DNA of 64,000 bases, taken from the NCBI GenBank assembly GCA_947627055.1, contig CANQUS010000007.1, positions 1 through 64,000 on the forward strand. Direction: 5' to 3'. The translations under genes and the position numbers were made by a program. The first letter of the stretch is position 1. The number at the start of each line of letters is the position of its first letter. Shown piece after piece: positions 8,859-19,122 of this stretch. This DNA is from an uncultured Clostridia bacterium (GTDB lineage Bacteria; Bacillota; Clostridia; Oscillospirales; Acutalibacteraceae). The notes beneath the pieces are model-generated. The model had not been told where the DNA came from, did no database searches, and saw nothing but the letters and a program-made list of their open reading frames with translations.

Positions 8859-9548
8859 ATGCTTGATTTGATACTAAAGCTGTTCAATCAATTTTCTATG
8901 TTTTTTATTCTTCATGTGACGGGCGGCGGATCATTTCCAAAGCCGCTGTCAGCCAAGGAAGAGCGCGAATGCCTGATAAAATGGAAAAACGGAGATATTA
9001 ACGCAAGAAATAAGCTCGTTGAGCATAATCTGCGTCTTGTCGCGCATATAGCAAAAAAATACTATGCATCATGCAGCGACACTGACGAGCTTGTTTCAAT
9101 AGGCACTATCGGGCTTATTAAGGCCGTAAACACTTTTGATTTGGACAAAAACATTCGTCTTTCAAGCTATGCCTCAAGGTGTATTGAGAACGAGGTTTTG
9201 ATGTATTTCAGGAACGGAAAAAAGTCCTCACAGGATATGTCGCTTGACGATGCGATAGATTCCGACAGCGATGGAAACAAGCTGACTCTGATGGACATTA
9301 TGTCTATAGACGACGACTTTGTAGACGATATTGACATTAAGCTAAAAAGTGAAAAGCTGCAAAAATACATTTCAGAGGTTCTTACACCGCGCGAAAAGCT
9401 TGTTATAACGCTGAGATACGGACTTGACGGACAGGAACCTCTGACGCAGCGTGAAATTGCGAAAAAACTCAATATCTCACGATCATATGTCAGCCGCATT
9501 GAAAAAAAAGCCCTTGAGGGTCTCAAAAAAAGATTCGACAAAGGATAA
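8859..9548 (+). CDS. sigK: RNA polymerase sporulation sigma factor SigK (pro-sigma-K)
   Basis: Start at ATG 8859 with GGAGGTG ribosome-binding site; hydrophobic pro-region MLDLILKLFNQFSMFFILHVTGGGSFPKPLS, then NKLVEHNLRLVAHIAKKY, LVSIGTIGLIKAVNTF, TQREIAKKLNISRSYVSRIEKKAL. The ORF-track start at 8715 is an unsupported extension. Confidence 0.93.
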   Translation: MLDLILKLFNQFSMFFILHVTGGGSFPKPLSAKEERECLIKWKNGDINARNKLVEHNLRLVAHIAKKYYASCSDTDELVSIGTIGLIKAVNTFDLDKNIRLSSYASRCIENEVLMYFRNGKKSSQDMSLDDAIDSDSDGNKLTLMDIMSIDDDFVDDIDIKLKSEKLQKYISEVLTPREKLVITLRYGLDGQEPLTQREIAKKLNISRSYVSRIEKKALEGLKKRFDKG

Positions 9549-9782
9549 CGGCTGGGTGTTCCCGCAGGCAAGAAGCGTAATCGCTTGTTACCTCGATCGA
9601 CAATGATAAGGGAAACCTGTGTCCGCGTGGGGACTACATTTCCAATGAACTGCCGTCAGCACACGCAAGTATAATTCTTACTAAGTCCTGTGCGGTACAT
9701 AACAGACACCTTACGACATCTAAATTTTTCGCCGCAAGTCGAAAAATGACCTCGCATCTTGCTGTGTGGGGCATCCAGCCGC
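9548..9782 (+). ncRNA. ssrS: Probable 6S RNA
   Basis: About 235 nt non-coding; closing stem CGGCTGGGTGTTCCC...GGGGCATCCAGCCG, continued by GGCAAGA/TCTTGCT pairing; internal hairpins AAGCG-TAAT-CGCTT and TTTTTCG-CCGCAAGT-CGAAAAA. The 5' GGUGUUC and 3' GGGGCAUCC segments resemble the 6S terminal regions. Confidence 0.6.
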
Positions 9783-9868
9783 CGAGATAAATTTCAATAG
9801 CTTACCGCACCTTATTTACTTCTCGACATAGTATGTACTATCAAGTTAAATTGCGGGAGGTAATTTTC

Positions 9869-10759
9869 TTGCTGAGCAATAATGTTTTCTGTGTTATAGG
9901 TGGTGATTTGCGTCAGCTTTATTGTGCACAAGCTATCGCAAATGATGGATATACAGTCTGCGCTTCGTGCTTTGAAGAATGCAGTGTTAAGTTTTCTTTT
10001 GAAGAGCCTGATGTCAGAAAAGCAATAAGAAAATCCGATACTATTATTCTTCCACTTCCTGTTACAAAGGATGGAATCACACTCAATACACCGTTCGGAA
10101 AAGGCTCGATCATACTTGATGACACATTTGCAAGGGTTTGCTCCGGAAAAAAGGTATTCTGCGGAATGAAGGAGCGTTTGCTCTCTACAAGCCCTCTTTG
10201 GAATACAAGCCTAGTTTTTGATTATTCAAAGCGTGAGGAATTTGCCGTTATGAATGCTGTTCCGACAAGCGAAGGAGCTATCGAGTGTGCTATGCGTGAA
10301 TTTGCGGGAACCATAAACGGCTCACGCTGTCTTGTGGCGGGATATGGGAGGATCGGACGCGTCCTTTCCTCTATGCTCAAGGGAATTGGTGCAGATGTCT
10401 CCGTCAGCGCAAGGAAAAAAAGTGATATGGCATTTATTCGAGCAGCAGGCATGACGCCGCTGAACATCGAGGAGCTTTCATGCTTACCGCAAAGCCTCGC
10501 TCAGTTTGACTTGATATTTAATACAGTTCCTTTTATGATTTTTGACTCGCACACACTCGCTCGAATTGTACCTGCATCTGCAAATACAATAATAATTGAT
10601 TTAGCTTCTCTTCCGGGGGGAGTTGACTTTGAAGCCTGTGAACGTTTGGGTATACACGCTATGCGTGCGCTTTCCCTGCCGGGACGTGTTGCGCCGAAAA
10701 CCGCGGGAGAAATCATAAAAAACGCTGTTTATAATATAACAGAGGAGGATTTACGGTGA
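9869..10759 (+). CDS. dpaA: Dipicolinate synthase subunit A
   Basis: TTG start after GGGAGG; VIGGDLRQLYCAQAIANDGYTV; CLVAGYGRIGRVLSSMLKGIGADVSVSARK; DLASLPGGVDF; followed by dpaB. Confidence 0.93.
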   Translation: MLSNNVFCVIGGDLRQLYCAQAIANDGYTVCASCFEECSVKFSFEEPDVRKAIRKSDTIILPLPVTKDGITLNTPFGKGSIILDDTFARVCSGKKVFCGMKERLLSTSPLWNTSLVFDYSKREEFAVMNAVPTSEGAIECAMREFAGTINGSRCLVAGYGRIGRVLSSMLKGIGADVSVSARKKSDMAFIRAAGMTPLNIEELSCLPQSLAQFDLIFNTVPFMIFDSHTLARIVPASANTIIIDLASLPGGVDFEACERLGIHAMRALSLPGRVAPKTAGEIIKNAVYNITEEDLR

Positions 10760-11343
10760 CACGCAAAACCGTGGGATTTGCCATGTGCGGCTCTTTCTGC
10801 ACCTTTTCACGAGCAATCCCCCAGATAGACGCGCTTATAGCTGCGGACTATGACGTGCTCCCGATCATGTCATATAATGCTGCGACAACAGACACACGAT
10901 TCGGCAAAGCACATGATTTTATCGAAGAAATTGAAGCTAAAACAAAAAGAAAGATCATAATGACAGTAAAGGACGCGGAGCCTATCGGTCCGAAGGGCAT
11001 GACGGATATTATGATCATCGCTCCCTGCACGGGCAACACGGTTTCAAAGCTTTCTTACGGAATAACGGACACGCCTGTTACAATGGCGGCAAAATCCCAT
11101 CTTCGTCAGGAAAAGCCCCTCGTATTAGCTGTTGCAACCAATGACGCTCTTGGTGCTTCCGCTCAAAGCATCGGCAGAATGCTCAACACACGCCACGTCT
11201 TTTTTGTTCCTCTTTCTCAGGATGCTCCGATCAAAAAGCCAAAATCACTTGTAGCACACTTTGAAATGATACCAAAAACAATAGAAGCGGCACTTTCAGG
11301 CAGACAAATACAACCTATTTTTTGCGCTCCGGGTGAGCTTTAG
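10756..11343 (+). CDS. dpaB: Dipicolinate synthase subunit B (flavoprotein)
   Basis: GTG start overlapping dpaA stop; FAMCGSFCTFSRAIPQIDAL; IMIIAPCTGNTVSKLSYGITDTPVTMAAKSHLR. Confidence 0.93.
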   Translation: MTRKTVGFAMCGSFCTFSRAIPQIDALIAADYDVLPIMSYNAATTDTRFGKAHDFIEEIEAKTKRKIIMTVKDAEPIGPKGMTDIMIIAPCTGNTVSKLSYGITDTPVTMAAKSHLRQEKPLVLAVATNDALGASAQSIGRMLNTRHVFFVPLSQDAPIKKPKSLVAHFEMIPKTIEAALSGRQIQPIFCAPGEL

Positions 11344-11447
11344 TCGCATAAGCGAATAAGTTGTTGTAAACAGGCGTCTAACCACATCTCGGCTGTAATA
11401 AAAAATAAGTAAAAAACAGAACGTAAGCCAATATCCTGATATAAAAA

Positions 11448-11482
11448 AGCTTCACTCAAGAATGCTATACATGAGTGAAGCT
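11448..11482 (-). terminator. Rho-independent terminator downstream of parC
   Basis: 11-bp perfect stem AGCTTCACTCA/TGAGTGAAGCT followed on the reverse strand by TTTTTT. Confidence 0.75.
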
Positions 11483-11496
11483 GTACTTTTGCGGTT

Positions 11497-13734
11497 TTAC
11501 AACTCAAGCTGTTCGCCGGAGGTCTCCTCAGCTGTCGGCATAAAGCCCGCTGAGGGGAGCGTCTTGGTTCTATATCTGTTCGGTGTTTGAAGCATACTCT
11601 CAAGGTAAGGCTCAGCCGATATTACTCTGTGTCCCTTTCTCTGCTTGAATACAGCAACACCCTGAGTATTTCTTGTGGTCTTTGAGGTGATTGCGCCTGT
11701 ATGGAGCAAAAGCATTCTCCCTGACGAGGATCTCATAAGAATCTCGCTGTCCTCGTCATTCACGAATACTATCGCTGCAAGTTGTTCCTTGTCGCTGTAT
11801 GCGCCTGTCAGCTTTTTACGGTTTGTTTTAGTTTCATATGCTTTAAGGCTTACTTTAGCGACCTTTCCGTTCTCGAAGAAGAAGAATACGTACCCCGTGT
11901 AGTCGGTGGTCGCAACCATATAAATTGCGTTTTCACCCTCGTCCATACCGAGCTTAGCGGGGATGTATTCACCTAGTACGCTAGCCTTTGTGTCAGAGAA
12001 CTCACATGCCTTTGTTTTATACACCTTCGCTCTGTCGCTGAAGAACAACAAATCGGTATTGTTCATTCCTTCCTGCGACTGGGTTATATAGTCCTCCTCT
12101 TTTAGCTTTTGCTCACCGCCCATTCGCAGCGAAAGCGGGGTTATTTTTTTAAAATATCCCTCATTGGTAAAGAACAGATTTACGGGATAGTCGGGTATTT
12201 CCTCGACGACCGTTTCCTCGACCAAATCCTGAGCGTAGATGATCATACTTTTTCTCGGCTGACCGTATTTCTCGGCTATCGAGGTAAGCTCTTTAATTAT
12301 TATATTCTTTATCTTAGTTTTGCTCTCCATTATGGATTTAAGTTCGGCTATATCCTTTTCAAGGCTTTCGGTTTCCTGTGTGCGCTTGAGTATATATTCA
12401 CGGTTAAGGTGACGCAGCTTTATCTCCGCGACATATTCAGCCTGTGTTTCATCTATACCGAAGCCTATCATGAGGTTAGGTACGACCTCGGATTCCTCCT
12501 CGGTTTCACGTACTATCCTGATAGCTTTGTCAATATCGAGCAATATCCTCTCAAGTCCCTTGAGAAGATGAAGTTTATCCTCCTTTTTATGGAGATCATA
12601 GTGTGTCCTGCGCCTAACACATTCAATGCGGAACGCCGTCCACTCGCCCAAAAGTTCCCGAACGCCCATAACTCTCGGCGTTCCTGCAATTAGAACATTA
12701 AAATTGCACGAGAAGCTGTCCTCGAGAGTAGTTGTCTTATACAGCTTTCTCATAAGCTTGTCGGGATCTGCATTGCGCTTAAGATCTATTGTAATTTTAA
12801 GTCCGTCTATGCCTGTTTCATCCCTGATGTCGGCAATTTCCTTAATTTTTCCGAGCTTTACGAGATCAATGATCTTTTCTATTATGGCCTCTGATGTCGT
12901 TGTCGGAGGAATACTTGTAATATCAATACAGTTTTCAAACTTATCATAGCTATAACGTGAGCGAACCTTTATGCTGCCGCGTCCTGTGCGGTAAATTTCA
13001 TCAATGATTTTCTTATCATAGATTATCTGACCGCCGCCCGGGAAGTCGGGCGCAATGAGTGTTGAGGAAATATCGTGGTTTTCGTCACGCATGAGAGCTA
13101 TCGTTGTTTCACATACCTCACGGAGATTGAACGGGCAAATGGAGCTTGCCATGCCGACTGCAATGCCGGTATTTGCATTGATAAGTACCGACGGATACGC
13201 TGCAGGCAATAGAGTTGGTTCCTTTAATGTGTTATCATAGTTATCGACAAAGTCAACGGTATCCTTATCAATATCTCTGAAAAGCTCTTCGCAGATAGGG
13301 TCAAGCCGCGCCTCAGTATATCTTGATGCCGCCCAAGCCATATCGCGGCTGTAAAACTTACCGAAGTTCCCCTTTGAATCTACATAAGGATGCAGAAGCG
13401 CTTCATAACCTCTGCTGAGACGTACCATAGTATCATAGATAGCGCTGTCGCCGTGCGGATTGAGCTTCATGGTCTGACCGACTATATTAGCCGACTTTGT
13501 TCTCGCGCCGCCGAGAAGCCCCATCTTATACATAGTATATAGGAGCTTTCTGTGCGAGGGCTTGAAGCCGTCGATCTCCGGAATAGCTCTTGAGAGAATA
13601 ACGCTCATAGCATAGGGCATATAGTTTTCTTCAATAGTCGAGGCTATTTTCTGTTCTACTATCTCCCCCGCTCCCGCAATATATCCGTGCAGCTTAGGTT
13701 CAGTACGCAGAGAAGTTTTTTTCTTTTTTGCCAT
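11497..13734 (-). CDS. parC: DNA topoisomerase IV subunit A (GyrA/ParC family)
   Basis: IPEIDGFKPSHRKLLYTMYKMGL; NPHGDSAIYDTMVRLS; catalytic region AASRYTEARLDPI; downstream of the ParE-like gene. Confidence 0.92.
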   Translation of the reverse strand: MAKKKKTSLRTEPKLHGYIAGAGEIVEQKIASTIEENYMPYAMSVILSRAIPEIDGFKPSHRKLLYTMYKMGLLGGARTKSANIVGQTMKLNPHGDSAIYDTMVRLSRGYEALLHPYVDSKGNFGKFYSRDMAWAASRYTEARLDPICEELFRDIDKDTVDFVDNYDNTLKEPTLLPAAYPSVLINANTGIAVGMASSICPFNLREVCETTIALMRDENHDISSTLIAPDFPGGGQIIYDKKIIDEIYRTGRGSIKVRSRYSYDKFENCIDITSIPPTTTSEAIIEKIIDLVKLGKIKEIADIRDETGIDGLKITIDLKRNADPDKLMRKLYKTTTLEDSFSCNFNVLIAGTPRVMGVRELLGEWTAFRIECVRRRTHYDLHKKEDKLHLLKGLERILLDIDKAIRIVRETEEESEVVPNLMIGFGIDETQAEYVAEIKLRHLNREYILKRTQETESLEKDIAELKSIMESKTKIKNIIIKELTSIAEKYGQPRKSMIIYAQDLVEETVVEEIPDYPVNLFFTNEGYFKKITPLSLRMGGEQKLKEEDYITQSQEGMNNTDLLFFSDRAKVYKTKACEFSDTKASVLGEYIPAKLGMDEGENAIYMVATTDYTGYVFFFFENGKVAKVSLKAYETKTNRKKLTGAYSDKEQLAAIVFVNDEDSEILMRSSSGRMLLLHTGAITSKTTRNTQGVAVFKQRKGHRVISAEPYLESMLQTPNRYRTKTLPSAGFMPTAEETSGEQLEL

Positions 13735-13806
13735 ATTTTATATATCATACCTTTCATAGATCAGGTGCTCATTTTTCTTTAAACTTATTGCTTTTGAACT
13801 GAATAA

Positions 13807-15792
13807 TCAGCTTACATCTATATTATCAATATACTCTGCTCCATGCTCGACAATATATTCCTTTCTTCCGTTAAGGTTATCACCGAGAAGTATATCGAAC
13901 ATTTCGCTTGTTTTCTGCGCGTCATCGGGCATAACCTTGATAAGTCTGCGCGTTGAGGGATTCATGGTTGTAAGGCTCATCATATCGGGCTCATTCTCAC
14001 CAAGTCCCTTTGAACGCTGGACAGTGAACTTTTTTTCACCAATTTTTTTGATAAATTCTTCCTTTTCAGATTCTGTGTATGCGAAGTACACCTCGTCCTT
14101 CGTGTTTATTTCATACAGCGGCGACTCGGCAATATATACCTTGCCCTCCTCGATCAATGTCGGTGTGAGTCGATAAAGCATTGTTAGCAGAAGCGTCCTT
14201 ATCTGAAAGCCATCAACATCGGCATCTGTACATAGGATGACCTTGCACCAGCGCAGACTGTTTAAATCGAATGATGATAAGTCCTTGTTCGCCTTAGACT
14301 TGACCTCTACTCCGCATCCGAGAACCTTTAGAAGGTCAGTTATTATCTCGTTTTTAAAAATTTTATCGTAATCAGCCTTAAGACAGTTCAAGATTTTACC
14401 CCGTATTGGTATGATAGCCTGAAAATCAGGATCGCGAGCCTGTTTACAGGCGCCGAGAGCGGAATCTCCCTCAACTATAAAGACCTCTCTCTTTTCAACA
14501 TCCTTGCTCCTGCAGTCGACAAACTTTGCGACTCTGCCAGTCATATCCATATTGCCTGTGAGCTTTTTCTTTATATTGAGCCTTGTCTTTTCGGCGTCCT
14601 CACGACTGCGCTTGTTTATTAAGACCTGATTTGCAATCTTCTCTGCGTCAAGAGGATTTTCTATAAAATAAATTTCAAGCTGATGACGCAGAAATTCAGT
14701 CATTGCGTCCTGAATACCCTTGTTTGTTATAGCTTTTTTTGTCTGATTCTCGTACGAGGTTATACTTGAAAATGATGATATGACTATAACGAGACAATCC
14801 TCCACATCTGAAAAGCTTATCTTGCTTTCATTTTTAGTATACCTTGAGTTCTGCTTGAGATATGCGTCTATCTGATATACAAAAGCGTTTTTTACTGCTT
14901 TTTCAGGCGCGCCTCCATGCTCAAGCCAACTTGAATTATGATAATATTCCGCGCCGCTCACTTTGTTTGAAAAGGCTAAGGCAACATTTATTTTTGCTCT
15001 GTATTCCGGTTTATCCTCGCGATCCTTGACAGTACGTTCAGTCTGCCATGTTTGAACCGGCGTCATGCCGTTTTCACCAATAAGCTCAGTGACATGGTCG
15101 GCAATTCCGTTTTCGTATTTAAATTCTGTCGTTTCAAATTCATGACCGACCTGATTGCGGAAAACAAATGTAACTCCTGCGTTTACTATCGCCTGACGCT
15201 TTATTGTATCGAGATAATATTCCTTACTAATATCAATATCCGTGAAAACCTGCAGATCGGGGCGCCAGCGGATTTTTGTACCCGTATCCCTTTTGGAATA
15301 TTTTTCACGTTTCAGGCCGCCGACGTTTTCTCCGTGTTCAAAATGAAGCGTAAATCGCTCTCCGTCACGGCGAATATCAACATCCATATATTCGGACGAA
15401 TATTGAGTTGAGCAAAGACCGAGACCGTTTAATCCGAGGGAATATTCATAGCTTTCCGCAGCGTTATTGTTGAACTTACCGCCCGCATAAAGCTCGCAGA
15501 AAACAAGCTCCCAGTTGAAGCGCTCCTCGTTTTTATTGTAATCAACGGGTATACCTCGCCCGAAGTCCTCTATTTCAACCGATTTATCAGCGTAGCGTGT
15601 TACGATTATTTTATTTCCAAATCCCTCACGAGCTTCATCTATAGAGTTTGAGAGGATCTCAAACACTGAATGCTGACAGCCCTCTATTCCGTCAGAGCCG
15701 AATATAACTGCGGGACGCTTGCGAACTCTATCCGCACCTTTCAGCGACGATATACTTTCATTACCGTATGTCTGTGTATTTTTCTTTGCCAA
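13807..15792 (-). CDS. parE: DNA topoisomerase IV subunit B (GyrB/ParE family)
   Basis: GHKL motifs ILSNSIDEAREGF, VEIEDFGRGIPVDY; TOPRIM FIVEGDSALGACKQARD and CTDADVDGFQIRTLLLTMLYR. Confidence 0.92.
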   Translation of the reverse strand: MAKKNTQTYGNESISSLKGADRVRKRPAVIFGSDGIEGCQHSVFEILSNSIDEAREGFGNKIIVTRYADKSVEIEDFGRGIPVDYNKNEERFNWELVFCELYAGGKFNNNAAESYEYSLGLNGLGLCSTQYSSEYMDVDIRRDGERFTLHFEHGENVGGLKREKYSKRDTGTKIRWRPDLQVFTDIDISKEYYLDTIKRQAIVNAGVTFVFRNQVGHEFETTEFKYENGIADHVTELIGENGMTPVQTWQTERTVKDREDKPEYRAKINVALAFSNKVSGAEYYHNSSWLEHGGAPEKAVKNAFVYQIDAYLKQNSRYTKNESKISFSDVEDCLVIVISSFSSITSYENQTKKAITNKGIQDAMTEFLRHQLEIYFIENPLDAEKIANQVLINKRSREDAEKTRLNIKKKLTGNMDMTGRVAKFVDCRSKDVEKREVFIVEGDSALGACKQARDPDFQAIIPIRGKILNCLKADYDKIFKNEIITDLLKVLGCGVEVKSKANKDLSSFDLNSLRWCKVILCTDADVDGFQIRTLLLTMLYRLTPTLIEEGKVYIAESPLYEINTKDEVYFAYTESEKEEFIKKIGEKKFTVQRSKGLGENEPDMMSLTTMNPSTRRLIKVMPDDAQKTSEMFDILLGDNLNGRKEYIVEHGAEYIDNIDVS

Positions 15793-15836
15793 TTCTTTTT
15801 CCTCACTTTAAATATCATGCTTGAGTTATCAGGAGG

Positions 15837-17795
15837 TTACCCCTCCCTGAGCTTTTTTATTTTATCCCTCAAATACGCTGCGTGTTCAAATTCAAGCAGC
15901 TTTGCCGCAGCCTTCATTTCTTTTGTAAGCTGCTCGATAAGCTTCTCCTTTTCCGCCTTAGACAGCTTCTTTTTAGACCTCTTGCCTTCATCGGCGTGAG
16001 TTGATATTTCGAGAATATCGCTTACCTTTTTTGTTATTGTTTTAGGAATGATACCGTGAGCTTCATTATATTCCTGCTGGATCTTGCGGCGTCGCTCAGT
16101 TTCGTATATCGCCTTTTCCATAGAGCGTGTGACTTCATCAGCATACATTATGACCTCGCCATCGGCGTTTCTGGCGGCTCTGCCTATTGTCTGTATGAGA
16201 GAGCGGTCGCTGCGCAGGAATCCCTCTTTATCCGCGTCAAGGATAGCAACGAGAGAAACCTCGGGTATATCAAGTCCCTCACGCAAAAGGTTTATACCGA
16301 CAAGCACGTCGAACTCTCCAAGACGAAGGTCACGTATGATCTCCATGCGCTCAACAGTATCAATATCATGGTGCATATATCGAACTCTTATTCCCATTGT
16401 TGTAAAATAATCCGTCAGATCCTCCGCCATTTTTTTCGTAAGCGTTGTGACAAGCACACGCTGCCCTTTGGCTGCTCGAATGTTTATCTCGGAGATAAGG
16501 TCGTCCATCTGCCCCTCGGTAGGCTTAACTGTGATAAGCGGGTCGAGAAGTCCCGTAGGTCGAATGACCTGCTCTACGATCTCAGCACACTTTTCCTTTT
16601 CAAAATCTCCCGGAGTAGCGCTGACAAACACCACCTGATTTATATGCTCATAATATTCGTCAAAATTCAGAGGGCGGTTATCAAGTGCGCTCGGCAGTCG
16701 AAAGCCGTATTCAATAAGGCTTTCCTTTCTCGCACGATCGCCGGCGTACATTCCCCGAACCTGAGGAAGCGTAACATGAGATTCGTCAACGAATAGCAAA
16801 TAATCCTTTGGAAAGTAATCGAGAAGTGTAAACGGCTTGCTCCCCGGTTTTCTGCCGGAAAGCACACGTGAGTAGTTCTCTATGCCCGTACAGAAGCCTA
16901 TCTCCCTGAGCATTTCTATATCATATCTTGTCCTCTGCTCAATGCGTTGTGCCTCAAGCAGCTTGCCCTTGTCTGTAAAAAACTTAATTCTCTCCTCAAG
17001 CTCGCGTTCGATCTCGCAGATAGCCGCTTCCATCTTATCCTTAGGGACGATATAATGTGACGCGGGATAAATCGCAGCGTGCTTTAGATTTGCCTTTACC
17101 TCGCCCGTAAGCGCGTTTATTTCCGTTATTCTGTCTATTTCGTCGCCGAAAAATTCAACTCGGATAATATTTTCATCGGAGGCTGTCGGAAATATTTCCA
17201 CGACATCTCCCCTCACACGAAATTTATTACGGGTAAAGTTAATGTCGTTTCTTTCATATTGAAGCTCAACAAGCTTTTTAAGAAGCTCATCACGGCTTTT
17301 CTCCATCCCAGGACGGAGCGATATTACCATAGTGCGGTAATCTATCGGGTTTCCCAAGCTGTAAATACATGAAACAGACGAAACTATAATAACGTCTCTG
17401 CGCTCGGAAAGAGCCGACGTTGCGGAGTGGCGCAGCTTATCTATCTCATCATTTACGGCCGAGTCCTTTTCAATATAGGTATCAGTAGTGGGTATATATG
17501 CCTCTGGCTGGTAGTAGTCATAGTAGCTAACGAAGTATTCAACAGCGTTTTCAGGGAAAAACTCCTTAAACTCACTGCAAAGCTGTGCCGCAAGCGTTTT
17601 ATTGTGTGCAAGAACAAGCGTTGGTCGGTTCATTCGAGCTATGACATTCGCCATTGTGAACGTCTTGCCCGAACCGGTGACGCCCATAAGCGTCTGTTCG
17701 CGTTTGCCGCTTTCTAAGCCTTTACAAAGTGCGTCGATTGCCTGAGGCTGGTCGCCCGTAGGCATATAGTTGGAATGTAATATAAAATCGGACAA
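15837..17795 (-). CDS. uvrB: Excinuclease ABC subunit B
   Basis: [53 protein letters not shown]-terminal UVR motif. Likely TTG start at 17795 after AAGGAG (ORF track extends to 17828). Confidence 0.96.
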   Translation of the reverse strand: MSDFILHSNYMPTGDQPQAIDALCKGLESGKREQTLMGVTGSGKTFTMANVIARMNRPTLVLAHNKTLAAQLCSEFKEFFPENAVEYFVSYYDYYQPEAYIPTTDTYIEKDSAVNDEIDKLRHSATSALSERRDVIIVSSVSCIYSLGNPIDYRTMVISLRPGMEKSRDELLKKLVELQYERNDINFTRNKFRVRGDVVEIFPTASDENIIRVEFFGDEIDRITEINALTGEVKANLKHAAIYPASHYIVPKDKMEAAICEIERELEERIKFFTDKGKLLEAQRIEQRTRYDIEMLREIGFCTGIENYSRVLSGRKPGSKPFTLLDYFPKDYLLFVDESHVTLPQVRGMYAGDRARKESLIEYGFRLPSALDNRPLNFDEYYEHINQVVFVSATPGDFEKEKCAEIVEQVIRPTGLLDPLITVKPTEGQMDDLISEINIRAAKGQRVLVTTLTKKMAEDLTDYFTTMGIRVRYMHHDIDTVERMEIIRDLRLGEFDVLVGINLLREGLDIPEVSLVAILDADKEGFLRSDRSLIQTIGRAARNADGEVIMYADEVTRSMEKAIYETERRRKIQQEYNEAHGIIPKTITKKVSDILEISTHADEGKRSKKKLSKAEKEKLIEQLTKEMKAAAKLLEFEHAAYLRDKIKKLREG

Positions 17796-17936
17796 GTTTT
17801 TCACTCCTTGAAAAAGCTCTTTTTGCAATGGAATAAATTATAGCACACTTTTTAAAAAATGTACAGAATAACAAATAAATGAATTCAGCGTTTGCTTGGG
17901 TATTTGTTTCAATTACGAGAATTTGCTCATTTTCAG

Positions 17937-17965
17937 TTGTAAAAGGTAGGAATGTATGATATAAT
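17937..17965 (+). promoter_or_regulatory. Promoter of alr: TTGTAA-17 bp-TATAAT, extended -10
   Basis: -35 at 17937-17942, -10 at 17960-17965 (TGATATAAT). Confidence 0.65.
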
Positions 17966-18006
17966 ACCAAACGATAAAGGCTAAAGGCTGAAAGAGGGCG
18001 GACATT

Positions 18007-19122
18007 ATGAGAAAGCTGTCCCAGAGGACAGTTGCCGTGGTCAATCTCGGCTTGCTTGAGAAGAATGTTAAAAACATCCGCAGTCGGCTTAATGACGGTG
18101 TTGAGATCATGGCTGTTCTAAAGGGGGACGGTTACGGTCACGGAGAAAAGGGTATCTATCCTACTCTCAAAAAATGCGGTATTGAAAGATATGCCGTTGC
18201 AGTATGGGAGGAGGGTGCTTCACTGAGAGAGGCGGGAGCGGTAGAGCCTATTCTTCTTCTCGGAGATACCTGTGACGGACAGCTTGAAAATGTTATCAAG
18301 TATAATCTTACTCCTACGATTTTTTCTGTTGATACCGCCGAAAAGCTGAATTTGCTCGCCAAATGGAGCAGGATCGTTCAGCCTATAAACATCAAAATAG
18401 ATACGGGAATGAGCCGAATAGGATTTCCCGCTGACAGTACGATTATTGAAAAAATATTGAAAATAAATTCGATGGAAAACCTTGAGATCACAGGGGCATT
18501 TACGCATTTTTCCCGAGCGGACGAAAGCGACGGCATAAGTGCATCAAAGCAGTTCAGGCTCTACCTTGATACAGTAAAAATGCTTGAAGAAGCGGGCATA
18601 TCTATCCCCTGCAAGCACGTCGCGAACAGCCCCGCTATTTTGCTCATGCCTGAAACTCAGCTCAATGCGGTAAGGGCGGGCGACATACTTTTCGGGCTGT
18701 GTGCCATTGATGAAAACGAATGGGAAAGGGAGGATCTGCGTCAAATAATCAGCTGGTATACATATGTTGCAATGGTCAAGGAGGTTTCTAAGGATACCGA
18801 GGTAGGTTACGGAGGAACATTTGTTACGAACCGTACAACAAAAATAGCTACCATCCCCGTAGGCTTTGCCGACGGATACAGCAGGAGGCTTTCAAATATT
18901 GGCAAGGTTATCATCAATGGCGGTGAAGCCCCCATTATCGGCAGGATATGTATGGATCAGTTTATGGTCGATGTGACAGATATACCCGATGTTAAGCGAG
19001 GCGATACCGTAACACTGCTGGACGAGAAATTGAGTGTATTATGGATGGCGGATTTGCTAAATACTAATGTTGATGAAATTGTCTGCGGGATCTCAAAGCG
19101 TGTTCCCAGAATTTATGAATAA
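18007..19122 (+). CDS. alr: Alanine racemase
   Basis: PLP-Lys motif MAVLKGDGYGHG; KIDTGMSRIGF; GRICMDQFMVDVTDI. Confidence 0.95.
   Translation: MRKLSQRTVAVVNLGLLEKNVKNIRSRLNDGVEIMAVLKGDGYGHGEKGIYPTLKKCGIERYAVAVWEEGASLREAGAVEPILLLGDTCDGQLENVIKYNLTPTIFSVDTAEKLNLLAKWSRIVQPINIKIDTGMSRIGFPADSTIIEKILKINSMENLEITGAFTHFSRADESDGISASKQFRLYLDTVKMLEEAGISIPCKHVANSPAILLMPETQLNAVRAGDILFGLCAIDENEWEREDLRQIISWYTYVAMVKEVSKDTEVGYGGTFVTNRTTKIATIPVGFADGYSRRLSNIGKVIINGGEAPIIGRICMDQFMVDVTDIPDVKRGDTVTLLDEKLSVLWMADLLNTNVDEIVCGISKRVPRIYE

Noticed and set aside
9790-9840. CATAGTATGTA before dpaA as a sigma-K -10 element
   Set aside because: It does not match CATAnnnTA properly and no convincing -35 AC lies at the right spacing.
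11340-11603. 87-aa reverse ORF at the parC 3' end
   Set aside because: It overlaps parC out of frame and includes the parC terminator hairpin.
13807-15792. Possible assignment as gyrB rather than parE
   Set aside because: Pairing with a divergent 745-aa A subunit and the order B then A on the same strand fit topoisomerase IV better, though gyrase cannot be fully excluded without the rest of the genome.
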